A DNA stretch of 7,237 bases from Candidatus Omnitrophota bacterium (GTDB taxonomy: Bacteria; Omnitrophota; Gorgyraeia; 2-02-FULL-51-18), in the NCBI GenBank assembly GCA_023247935.1, contig JAHFFM010000069.1, positions 1,721 through 8,957 of the forward strand. Reading direction: 5' to 3'. The notes below the pieces were generated by a model. It had not been told where the DNA came from, made no database searches, and saw only the letters and a list, made by a program, of their open reading frames with translations. The translations under genes and the position numbers were made by a program. Shown here in pieces: positions 1 through 6,705 of this stretch. Position 1 is the first letter of the stretch, and each line of letters begins with the position of its first letter.

Positions 1-2
1 GG

Positions 3-92
3 CAATTTGTCGCTGGCTCCGCGGAAGGCCCGATTTCTTTTTTTCAAACCGGGGATGATTATTTGGAGCATTTGACGGCCGGAAATACATGA
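3..92 (+). CDS. C-terminal end of an MlaF-type ABC transporter ATPase (partial)
   Basis: This is the 3' end of a gene that begins before the window. Frame 3 is open from the first full codon to TGA at 90-92 and encodes 29 residues, starting QFVAGSAEGPI and ending LTAGNT. The short stretch around QFVxGSAxGPI resembles the C-terminal tail of MlaF-type ATPases, which power retrograde or anterograde phospholipid transport between the two membranes together with MlaE and MlaD. The Walker and signature motifs lie outside the window, so the call rests on this tail and on the gene that follows 25 bases later, an MlaD-type MCE protein, which is the usual MlaE-MlaF-MlaD order. The other two forward frames stop earlier or give unremarkable peptides. 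The family assignment is reasonable but not certain. Confidence 0.6.
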   Translation, partial: QFVAGSAEGPISFFQTGDDYLEHLTAGNT

Positions 93-117
93 GACTTTCA
101 AACAAGGGGAGCGAGGG

Positions 118-906
118 ATGAAAATTTCCAATGAAACAAAAACGGGTTTTTTTGTGCTGCTTTGCCTGCTTGTTCTTGCGGGAATGCTGATTAAAGTCGG
201 AAATTTTAATTTTTTTAAGAAGGGATATTTTTTAAAAACCAGATTTCACTTTTCCGGAGGCGTTAAAAAGAACGCTCCGGTATGTCTCTCCGGGGTGAAC
301 GTAGGCGAAGTCAAAGAAATCAACCTCATTTATGATAACCAGGATACAGTTGCCGAAGTCACGCTTTGGCTGGACGAGGGTACTCAAGTCCGAAAGGATT
401 CCGTGGCGGAGGTGTCTATTCTGGGTTTGATGGGTGAAAAGTATGTGGAAATTCGCGCTGGTTCTTCCGGCGAGATGGCGGCGCCTGGAACTATGATTCA
501 AGGCATTGAGCCGGACAGACTTGAGGACTTGGTTGCCATGGGAAAGAAAGTGGCCGACGATATCGGAAAAACCGCCAAAGATATTTCTAAAATGGCGAAT
601 CATATCGATGAAGTGATTCAGGAGAATCGTCCAAAAATAGGGACTATTTTGGATAATCTTGAGGAAACTTCTGAGAACTTCAACGATTTTAGTCAAGATG
701 TCAAATATCACCCCTGGAAAGTGCTGGCTCGCGGAAAAGAAGTGCCCAAGGAACAGTTATTAAGGGATAGAGAATCTAAGAGAGTGGAAAAAGCCAAAAG
801 ACGAGGAAAAGTCTATGTTCCCGAGGTTTCCCTGGATACACCGGCCGCTATGACAGAAACAGTCCAAGCCAGCGTGCAATTAAAGAAGAATTTTGGTGCT
901 CGTTAA
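118..906 (+). CDS. mlaD: MlaD-type MCE domain protein (phospholipid transport, inner-membrane anchored)
   Basis: A 262-residue substrate-binding component of an Mla-like lipid transporter. It has a short cytoplasmic start, one membrane anchor (about residues 9-27), then an MCE domain at about 38-115 that includes the characteristic LSGVNVGEV stretch (57-65) and LGLMGEKYVEI (102-112). MCE domains form hexameric rings through which lipid passes. After the domain comes a long, mostly helical segment (about 133-195) and a lysine/arginine-rich tail containing YHPWKVLARGKE (197-208), a kind of tail seen in longer MlaD homologues; E. coli MlaD is only about 180 residues. The ATG is preceded by AGGGGA at 105-110, seven bases away, and the start gives a clean N-terminal anchor. 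It lies 25 bases after the ATPase end, so the two are probably co-transcribed. No clear terminator hairpin follows, only a run of seven T at about 918-924. Confidence 0.9.
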   Translation: MKISNETKTGFFVLLCLLVLAGMLIKVGNFNFFKKGYFLKTRFHFSGGVKKNAPVCLSGVNVGEVKEINLIYDNQDTVAEVTLWLDEGTQVRKDSVAEVSILGLMGEKYVEIRAGSSGEMAAPGTMIQGIEPDRLEDLVAMGKKVADDIGKTAKDISKMANHIDEVIQENRPKIGTILDNLEETSENFNDFSQDVKYHPWKVLARGKEVPKEQLLRDRESKRVEKAKRRGKVYVPEVSLDTPAAMTETVQASVQLKKNFGAR

Positions 907-935
907 TCTTAAACATCTTTTTTTACATCCCAATT

Positions 936-964
936 TTGACACAATTTTGATAATTATTGATAAA
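936..964 (+). promoter_or_regulatory. Possible upstream sigma70-type promoter for the FecR cluster
   Basis: A perfect TTGACA (936-941) is followed after 17 bases by GATAAA (959-964), a 4 of 6 match to TATAAT. A better-looking TATAAT at 965-970 is 23 bases away, which is too far for the same -35 box. It sits in the AT-rich gap after the mlaD-like gene. In such AT-rich DNA, chance matches are common, so this is the weaker of the two candidates in this gap. Confidence 0.35.
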
Positions 965-986
965 TATAATATGTTTATTTTATTAC

Positions 987-1015
987 TTGAATAGTTATAT
1001 ATAATAATATATAAT
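987..1015 (+). promoter_or_regulatory. Likely sigma70-type promoter driving the FecR-barrel-CHASE2 cluster
   Basis: TTGAAT (987-992, 4 of 6 to the -35 consensus), a 17-base spacer, and a perfect TATAAT (1010-1015). Transcription would start near 1021-1023, leaving a leader of about 22 bases that contains AGGAGA at 1034-1039, a strong ribosome binding site just before the ATG at 1044. The -10 box lies inside a 12-base perfect palindrome, ATATAATTATAT (1009-1020), which could be an operator half or simply reflect AT richness. Spacing and position both fit a real promoter. Confidence 0.6.
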
Positions 1016-1043
1016 TATATTAGTTTTTTTATTAGGAGAATCC

Positions 1044-1958
1044 ATGAGACAAAGAGCCCTATATAATATAGGAAGCTTGGTTTTTATGTTTTGTAGCCTT
1101 AATACCTCTGCTTTTGCGGAAGAGGGGGTTGGGCAGGCCAGATTTTTACATGCTGAAGGTAAGGTTGAAGTTAAATTTCCCAACGAAACAATATGGAAAT
1201 TACCTAAAGCGGGCGCATGGATTCCAAAAGACTCAGAAATTAAAACAGGTCCTGCCTCCAATTGTGAAATAGGTCTCGGGCAAGGCCGGGGAAATGTGCT
1301 TAAAATGAAGCAAAACTCGCATACTGTTTTGGACACTTTAAATGCGGATCATATCCGCGTGAATTTGGAAGCCGGTTCCATATTTGCTTTGGTTCGCACG
1401 CTCAAAAGAGACTCCAAATTTGAAGTGAAGACGCCCACTGCTATCGCTTCCGCAAGAGGTACGGGCTGGGAGCAGGATATGGATTCGGTGGAGGTATTTG
1501 AGCATGCGGTTGAGGTGGAAGGTTCCGGCGGTGAAATGTTGACGGTTGAGGAAGGGAATGGGATTGATATAGAAGCGGATGGAAATTTAGATGAGGTTCA
1601 TGAGCTGTCCGCGGATGCAAAAGAAGAATGGGCTGAATTTGAAACTCAGGCTGAAGAGCATGTGAAGGAAGAAGCGGCGCTGCCTCAAGATGCCGGGTAT
1701 GAAGAGCCGTCTGGTTCCGGCCAAGATTCTTCCGCAACTCAACCCGGAGAAGCCGGTGGTTCGGATGAAGGAGGAAAAGACGCGGACGAATCTGGTTTTG
1801 AAAGTTTTGATAATGATTTTGGAGCAGACGCCCAAGAGGGAGAAGCGGATTCAGAGGCATTGAGCGAGGCGCATGACGACCAGCGGGATGACGAAGGGTC
1901 TCAAGATGAGTCCGATGACGATGATGATCAACATTGCGTTTCTCAAACGGTATGTTAG
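1044..1958 (+). CDS. Secreted FecR-domain protein with a long acidic C-terminal tail
   Basis: A 304-residue protein of unknown specific role. Residues 1-25 form a Sec signal peptide (hydrophobic core SLVFMFCSL, likely cleavage after AFA, before EEG), so it is predicted to act in the periplasm or at the surface. Residues about 34-160 form a FecR-type domain; the clearest part is GSIFALVRTL (111-120) followed by FEVKTPTAIASARGTGWEQ (126-144), matching the family pattern of a beta strand, TPxAxxxxRGT and a further strand. Classical FecR is an inner-membrane anti-sigma regulator with a cytoplasmic N-terminus and a transmembrane helix; this one has neither, so it is a free-standing FecR-domain protein. 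From about residue 183 the chain becomes disordered and strongly acidic, rich in Glu, Asp, Gly and Ser, with five Asp in a row at 291-295 and Cys at 298 and 304. The start is fixed by the AGGAGA site. The next gene begins 20-32 bases later. Confidence 0.85.
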   Translation: MRQRALYNIGSLVFMFCSLNTSAFAEEGVGQARFLHAEGKVEVKFPNETIWKLPKAGAWIPKDSEIKTGPASNCEIGLGQGRGNVLKMKQNSHTVLDTLNADHIRVNLEAGSIFALVRTLKRDSKFEVKTPTAIASARGTGWEQDMDSVEVFEHAVEVEGSGGEMLTVEEGNGIDIEADGNLDEVHELSADAKEEWAEFETQAEEHVKEEAALPQDAGYEEPSGSGQDSSATQPGEAGGSDEGGKDADESGFESFDNDFGADAQEGEADSEALSEAHDDQRDDEGSQDESDDDDDQHCVSQTVC

Positions 1959-1980
1959 CGATCAAGGGTAATCGTAAGAT

Positions 1981-1984
1981 GAGG
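1981..1984 (+). promoter_or_regulatory. Ribosome binding site deciding the start of the beta-barrel gene
   Basis: GAGG lies six bases before ATG 1991. Competing starts are ATG 1979 (AAGGG at 1964-1968, ten bases away), ATG 1952 and TTG 1934; the last two lie inside the previous gene. The 1991 start gives the cleanest signal peptide; 1979 would add only four residues and is nearly as good. Confidence 0.45.
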
Positions 1985-1990
1985 ATAAAA

Positions 1991-2947
1991 ATGAATTTAA
2001 AAATTTTATTTTTATTCGGTGTTTTAACTTTATTCCTTTTAAATACCATGAGCGCGCCAGTTTTTGCGGCCGAAAAGAAGCCTGTGTCCGTTCGAATTTC
2101 CGCCCTCGGCGGTTTTGACAATAATTCCGGCTTGAATTCCAAGCGTAAAGGCGATTTTTTTGCCCAAGAATCCGCGAATGTGCTTTACAAACGTTTACTG
2201 GACCGCAAATCCCAGCTCCGGCTTTCGTATAGCGGTCTTAACGTGAATTATTTTGAAGCCACGGATCAAAACATTCTTTCGAATGAAGTGGGTGCGGGGA
2301 TTAGTTATTTGCTGACCGCTGCCACGATTTTAGAAATGGATTATTCTTTTCAATATTTGGATTTTTTGAGAAATGATCCCGCGACGACTTATCAAAATGA
2401 TATTCGGACCGGTTTCCGTCAAAAAATCGGCAGCCGTTGGAATTTGAAGGGAGGCTTCACTTTCTCAAGAAAAGATTATGAGAATAAAAAATTACGGCAG
2501 GCGGACGGTATTTTTTCCTTGGATGATGAGCGTGCCGATGGGCGCTATTCACTCGATTCCCAGTTGATGTATAAATTTTCTAAAAGCGTGGTGCTGAACG
2601 CTGGCACCGTGATTTATTGGAATGACTCAAACGATCAGTTCCATGATAATTATGACACTGAATCCTATAAATTTTACACCGGTTTTTCCTGGCAAATTAA
2701 TCCCAAATGGTCTTCGTCCGCAAGAGTCAGTTACGAAGCCCGCGAATATGATTCGCGGCCGATTATCGGATCAACGGATACTTTTCAGTCGGACGACACC
2801 TACTCAGCGAATTTAGTTTTAAACCATAAGCTTTCCTCGAATATGACAGTTGGCTCTTCTTATACTTACCGTCAAAAGAAATCCAACGAACCCTCTCAAA
2901 AATATTCAGGATCACTGACAACCCTTGGCCTTTATTACTCTTTTTAA
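1991..2947 (+). CDS. Predicted outer-membrane beta-barrel protein
   Basis: With the ATG at 1991 the product has 318 residues. Residues 1-26 are a signal peptide (MNLKILFLFG start, hydrophobic core, cleavage after VFA before AEKK). The rest shows the alternating polar/aromatic strands of an outer-membrane barrel, such as QLRLSYSGLNVNYF, WNLKGGFTFSRKDY, FYTGFSWQI, WSSSARVSYEAREY and MTVGSSYTYRQKK, separated by short loops rich in Asp, Asn and Ser. It ends in LGLYYSF, with the terminal phenylalanine and aromatic penultimate strand that the BAM insertion machinery recognises. I see no TonB box or plug domain, so it is not a FecA-like receptor; the exact barrel family and any ligand are unknown. 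It follows the FecR-domain gene closely, and its last 23 bases overlap the next gene, which points to one transcript and coupled translation. Confidence 0.75.
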   Translation: MNLKILFLFGVLTLFLLNTMSAPVFAAEKKPVSVRISALGGFDNNSGLNSKRKGDFFAQESANVLYKRLLDRKSQLRLSYSGLNVNYFEATDQNILSNEVGAGISYLLTAATILEMDYSFQYLDFLRNDPATTYQNDIRTGFRQKIGSRWNLKGGFTFSRKDYENKKLRQADGIFSLDDERADGRYSLDSQLMYKFSKSVVLNAGTVIYWNDSNDQFHDNYDTESYKFYTGFSWQINPKWSSSARVSYEAREYDSRPIIGSTDTFQSDDTYSANLVLNHKLSSNMTVGSSYTYRQKKSNEPSQKYSGSLTTLGLYYSF

Positions 2948-4889
2948 ATCCGCGTTTTTTAAAATTTTCTCCAAGCGCCACTTCAAAGCTCTTTGTATTC
3001 TCATAGCGGGTCTTTTTGTGATGTGGCTTTCTTATTCCCAGACTTTTGAAAGATATGAGCTTCAGACATACGACTGGCGGTTTAATATTCGCGGCGAACG
3101 CCCCTTTTCACCGGACGTGGCGCTCATTCATATTTGGGATGACACGCTGGCAGGGTTGGGCCGCTGGCCTTTTGACAGGCAATATCACGCCGCTTTGATT
3201 CAAGTTCTTGCCGAATATGGTGCCAAGGCGCTTATTTTTGACGTGGAATTCGTGGAGCCGCATGACCAGGATGGCAAAGTTATAGAAGCCACCAAAAAAG
3301 CAGGAAATGTTTATTACGCTTTTGGTTTTTCATCCCCGACGCCGATAGAGGGCCGTTTTGTCGCGCATAAACTGGAATCTCCGGTTCTGCAAGGTTATGC
3401 TGACGCCGCGAAGGGAACCGGTTTCGTAAACATCCAGGTGGACTTGGATGGAAAACGACGGCGCGTGATGCCTGTTATTGAGTATAAAGGCAAAAATTAT
3501 TTTCAGCTGAGTTTCAGAGTTTTGATGGATATTTTTGGTGTTAAGCCTGAGGACGTGGTTTTTAAACCCGGCAAAGAATTACAGCTCACAAAAGATTTAA
3601 AAATCCCTCTTGATGAACAAGGTTGTTTTATCATCAATTACGCGGGTTTATGGGAAAAGACTTTTGAGCACTATTCTTACATCGACATTCTTTCGGCTTA
3701 TGCCCAGGTGTTGGACGGAGAAAAGCCTTTTTTTGACCTCAATAAACTTCGTGGAAAGATTTGTGTGCTGGGTTTGACGGCGCAAGGCACGCATGACACG
3801 AACCCAAATCCATTGGAGCCTGTGTATCCCGGCATTGGAACTTACGCGAATGTTTTGAATTCCGTACTTCGAAGGGATTTTATCCGCCGTCTTGACAGGG
3901 TTACGAACCTCATTATTCTCTTGCTCTTGTCGGGCTGCGCTTTTTGGGTGTCTTTTTACAAAAAACCTTTCACATCATTCCTTTATACCCTCGCCACGAT
4001 GACAATTTTCGTCACGATTGTCATCAATCTTTTTATTTACGCCGGAGTTTGGGTGGATCTTTTTTTCCCCGTGTTTATTTGTCTGGTGGTTTACGCGGCC
4101 GGGACGCTGACGCGTATTATTCATGAAATGAGAAAACGGGAACTTATTGAAAGCGAACTTAAAATTGCCAGTCAAATTCAAAAAAGTTTTCTGCCGCCGA
4201 CCCTGCCGCAGCAAAAAGGAATGAACGTAGCTGTTTTTATGAAACCGGCAAAAGCCGTGGGGGGCGATTTGTACACTTTTGTACCCCTCGGGGATGAAAA
4301 AATCGGCGTGATGTGTGGCGACGTTTCCGGAAAAGGCACACCGGCCGCGCTTTTTATGGGAAAAGTCGTGTCCGAATTTAAATTTTCAGCCCGGGACAGG
4401 CTGGATCCATCTGAAGTTCTTTCAAAACTCAATGATTCCATCGCCTCGGAAGCCACCGGTGGTTTGTTTGTCACTTTGACTTATGCTATCTTTGATCTCA
4501 AGAATCAGAAGGTTGTTTTTTCCAACGGGGGACACTTGCCGATCGTTGTCGTGAAACCCGACGGCCAATCCGAACTGCTGACCGCGGAGGCCGGGATGCC
4601 TATTGGCGTTATGGAAGGGGTTGGTTTTTCAAATGCGGAATTTACTTTGTCTCGGGGTCAGTGTTTTGCGTTTTATTCAGACGGAATCAGTGAAGCCCGA
4701 AACAGGAAAAAGGAAGAGTATTCCATTGAGGCGCTGCAAAAAGTCATGATCACCCATCACAAGCTGTCCGCACAGGAAATTCTCGATCATTCCGTAGAAG
4801 AAGTCACTGATTTTATGGGCAAAGCCGATCAACATGACGATATGACCTTAATTGTGGTTCAAATTAAAGATGACGAACAAAAAGCGTAA
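2925..4889 (+). CDS. CHASE2 sensor with SpoIIE/PP2C-type serine/threonine phosphatase
   Basis: A 654-residue membrane sensor. A basic N-terminus is followed by one membrane helix (about 21-37), a periplasmic CHASE2 domain (about 42-316, beginning ELQTYDWRFNIRG and containing KALIFDVEF and VYPGIGTYANVLN), then three membrane helices (about 328-344, 350-372, 375-396), a helical linker (400-424, ending QIQKSFLPP) and a SpoIIE-like PP2C domain (about 430-650). The metal-binding aspartates look intact: VGGD (Asp448), GDVSGKG (Asp466), SDGISEA (Asp586) and DDMT (638-641). This architecture matches RsbU-like phosphatases that dephosphorylate STAS anti-sigma antagonists; no STAS protein or kinase partner is in the window. 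The start is TTG at 2925, overlapping the barrel gene by 23 bases with no good ribosome binding site, so translation is probably coupled. Later starts (GTG 3018, ATG 3021) would remove the first membrane helix that CHASE2 proteins need. Confidence 0.9.
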   Translation: MAFITLFKSAFFKIFSKRHFKALCILIAGLFVMWLSYSQTFERYELQTYDWRFNIRGERPFSPDVALIHIWDDTLAGLGRWPFDRQYHAALIQVLAEYGAKALIFDVEFVEPHDQDGKVIEATKKAGNVYYAFGFSSPTPIEGRFVAHKLESPVLQGYADAAKGTGFVNIQVDLDGKRRRVMPVIEYKGKNYFQLSFRVLMDIFGVKPEDVVFKPGKELQLTKDLKIPLDEQGCFIINYAGLWEKTFEHYSYIDILSAYAQVLDGEKPFFDLNKLRGKICVLGLTAQGTHDTNPNPLEPVYPGIGTYANVLNSVLRRDFIRRLDRVTNLIILLLLSGCAFWVSFYKKPFTSFLYTLATMTIFVTIVINLFIYAGVWVDLFFPVFICLVVYAAGTLTRIIHEMRKRELIESELKIASQIQKSFLPPTLPQQKGMNVAVFMKPAKAVGGDLYTFVPLGDEKIGVMCGDVSGKGTPAALFMGKVVSEFKFSARDRLDPSEVLSKLNDSIASEATGGLFVTLTYAIFDLKNQKVVFSNGGHLPIVVVKPDGQSELLTAEAGMPIGVMEGVGFSNAEFTLSRGQCFAFYSDGISEARNRKKEEYSIEALQKVMITHHKLSAQEILDHSVEEVTDFMGKADQHDDMTLIVVQIKDDEQKA

Positions 4890-6612
4890 AATTCTATTGC
4901 TGGTTGAGGATAAGGCGCTAGGCGCTTTGATTTCAAAAAAACTCAAGCCCTTGGGCGCGCGAGTGATCCAGGGAACCTCGGATTATATGGATAAAATATT
5001 CGACGAGGTGCCGCATATCATAGTAATGGATGAGGATTTTTCGAACGGACAAGGAAAAAAAATCGTCCACACCTTTAAAGAGGACATGGTTCTTCGTTAT
5101 ATCCCCATTGTTTTTTTGGCTGAAGAAAGCGACCTGGTCGTATCCAGGGATTTTGAAAAAATTGACGCCTATGTTTCAAAGTCAAAGATTCAGAAAAATT
5201 TACTTTCACAAGTAAAAGCTTTGATTGAGAAAAATCACAATGAATTGGATTTTAATCCGCTTACTTCATGCGCCGGAGTGCGTTCCACTGTTTTGAAGAT
5301 CGAGCGGGCGATTGATTCCAAAGCGCCTTTCGCTGTTTGCTGCGTGGATTTGGAAAATTTAAGCACGTTTAACCGGGCTTATGGCGATTCACGCGGTGAT
5401 CAAGTCATTGTTCGTTTAAGCCATATCATCCAGGAGACGCTCAAATACCAGGGAAAAGAAGAGGATTTTGTGGGGCATTTGGGCGGAGATGATTTTATCG
5501 TTGTCACGCACTCCGACTTTGCCGAGCGGCTTGCGGAATCCATTATCCAGAATTTTGACGCGGTGATTCCCAGTTTTTATGACAGCCAAGACAGGGAACA
5601 GGGCTATCTTGTGCAGCGAAACCAGGATGAAGCTCTTATGCAATACCCGATTATGAGCGTTTCGATTGCTATTGTTCACAATGACGCGCGTCCAAAATAC
5701 CGCCTTCCTGAAATCTCAAAAATCTCGGGAGATTTGAAGAAATACATGAAAGCGCTTCCCGGAAGCTGTTATATTCAACACCGCGGAAAAAATAAATCCA
5801 CACCGGAATTAAAAAACGCCTCGTTTGAAGTCCGTTTTCCCAGCAAGATGAAAAGTATCAATATCCAGGTAAAACAGGATGATTCAGAACGTCATTTGAC
5901 GTTTTTTAAAACGCTGCTTAAAACCAAAAGCATCAAGACAGTTTATCAGCCCATCGTAGACTTAAAAAACAAAAGAATTTTGGGGTATGAGGCGCTGACC
6001 CGGGCGCTTTCAGACGCGCCTACGCCGGACGCGGCATTTTTATTCAGCACGGCTCGTGAGGCGGGGTTGGTCAAGGAGTTGGATGAGATTTGCGTGGAGT
6101 CCGCGTTGAAGAACGCCCAAGCCTTGGGGGATAAAAAACTATTTTTAAATTTAAATCACGAAACTCTTTTGGACGCAAAGATTATGCGTCGCCTTTTCGC
6201 GGATCGCGGCGCGGTGGGGTATAAAAATATTGTCATTGAGGTGACGGAGCAAAGCATTTTACGTTCGTTTGATAAGGTTCGGGACGCGCTTTTACACTTG
6301 AAACAGCAAGGAGTTTCGGTGGCGATTGATGACGTGGGGGGTGGCGCGGTGAGCTTGAGAGATGTGGCTGTTTTGAAGCCGGATTACATCAAATTCGACC
6401 GTTCTTTGATCCGGCAAATCGACACATCAACAACCAAGCAGCAAATCGTGCTTTCCATGATTTTATTCGCTAAAGGAATTCACGCGTTAACCACTGCGGA
6501 AGGAATCGAAACAAGGGAAGAACATGAAACAGTGATGATGTGTGGTGTAAATCTAGGGCAGGGGTATTATTTCGCAAAACCGGGTCCGCCGTTTCCTAAG
6601 CTTTCTATATGA
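4870..6612 (+). CDS. Receiver-GGDEF-EAL protein, probable c-di-GMP phosphodiesterase
   Basis: A 580-residue cytoplasmic protein with three domains. The receiver-like domain (about 6-120) keeps acidic Glu13/Asp14, the phospho-acceptor Asp54 and Lys104, but the switch Thr/Ser is Ala84, and SKS replaces the usual TKP. The GGDEF domain (about 134-305) keeps Asp160 and Asn168 but reads GGDDF at 205-209, with KEED (196-199) exactly where the RxxD inhibitory site belongs. The EAL domain (about 340-575) keeps every expected catalytic residue: Glu374 (EAL), Asn427, Glu457 (EVTE), Asp487-Asp488, Lys508, Glu544 and Glu547 (EGIET) and Gln564 (GQGY); the loop after DD is VGGGAVSL rather than FGTGYSSL. The reading is c-di-GMP hydrolysis with a weak or allosteric GGDEF. 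ATG 4870 is preferred over in-frame TTG 4852 because it starts just before the receiver's first strand. It overlaps the phosphatase gene by 20 bases without a clear ribosome binding site, suggesting coupled translation. Confidence 0.9.
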   Translation: MTNKKRKILLLVEDKALGALISKKLKPLGARVIQGTSDYMDKIFDEVPHIIVMDEDFSNGQGKKIVHTFKEDMVLRYIPIVFLAEESDLVVSRDFEKIDAYVSKSKIQKNLLSQVKALIEKNHNELDFNPLTSCAGVRSTVLKIERAIDSKAPFAVCCVDLENLSTFNRAYGDSRGDQVIVRLSHIIQETLKYQGKEEDFVGHLGGDDFIVVTHSDFAERLAESIIQNFDAVIPSFYDSQDREQGYLVQRNQDEALMQYPIMSVSIAIVHNDARPKYRLPEISKISGDLKKYMKALPGSCYIQHRGKNKSTPELKNASFEVRFPSKMKSINIQVKQDDSERHLTFFKTLLKTKSIKTVYQPIVDLKNKRILGYEALTRALSDAPTPDAAFLFSTAREAGLVKELDEICVESALKNAQALGDKKLFLNLNHETLLDAKIMRRLFADRGAVGYKNIVIEVTEQSILRSFDKVRDALLHLKQQGVSVAIDDVGGGAVSLRDVAVLKPDYIKFDRSLIRQIDTSTTKQQIVLSMILFAKGIHALTTAEGIETREEHETVMMCGVNLGQGYYFAKPGPPFPKLSI

Positions 6613-6654
6613 AAACAAAAGGGTTATGAGAAATTAAAAAAAATTAAACAGGAT

Positions 6655-6683
6655 TTGTAATTTAGTTTAGCGTGATGTATACT
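6655..6683 (+). promoter_or_regulatory. Sigma70-type promoter for the ComFB-like gene
   Basis: TTGTAA (6655-6660), a 17-base spacer and TATACT (6678-6683, 5 of 6 to TATAAT) lie in the 93-base gap after the GGDEF-EAL gene. The predicted start near 6690 leaves a leader of about 15 bases with AAGGAA at 6694-6699 ahead of ATG 6706. No terminator is visible between 6612 and this promoter, so the small gene could also receive read-through from the cluster upstream. Confidence 0.55.
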
Positions 6684-6705
6684 CAATTAAATTAAGGAAA
6701 AAACG

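Noticed and set aside
232..711. 159-codon reverse open frame inside the mlaD-like gene
   Set aside because: It is fully covered by a well-supported MCE gene on the forward strand, and its translation shows no recognisable domain.
907..935. T-run after the mlaD-like gene as an intrinsic terminator
   Set aside because: There is a run of seven T (about 918-924), but I could not find a stable inverted repeat just before it.
995..1336. 113-codon reverse open frame across the promoter region and FecR signal peptide
   Set aside because: It overlaps the secure start, ribosome binding site and signal peptide of the forward gene, and no protein family is recognisable.
1934..1990. Earlier TTG/ATG starts for the barrel gene (1934, 1952)
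   Set aside because: They lie inside the FecR-domain gene, would put a charged stretch before the signal peptide and lack a good ribosome binding site; GAGG before 1991 fits better.
1441..2142. 233-codon open frame on the reverse strand
   Set aside because: It lies opposite the acidic, purine-rich tail of the FecR-domain gene and runs into the barrel gene. The translation is rich in His, Pro, Arg and Leu with no domain, which is the typical shadow of a Glu/Asp/Gly-rich gene.
1044..2947. Classical FecA/FecR pair (iron citrate type)
   Set aside because: The FecR-domain protein has a signal peptide instead of the anti-sigma N-terminus and membrane helix, the barrel is too short for a TonB-dependent receptor and shows no plug, and no FecI-type sigma factor is present.
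4178..4474. Reverse open frame of 98 codons within the phosphatase domain
   Set aside because: It covers the conserved SpoIIE motifs of the forward gene; it is a frame shadow.
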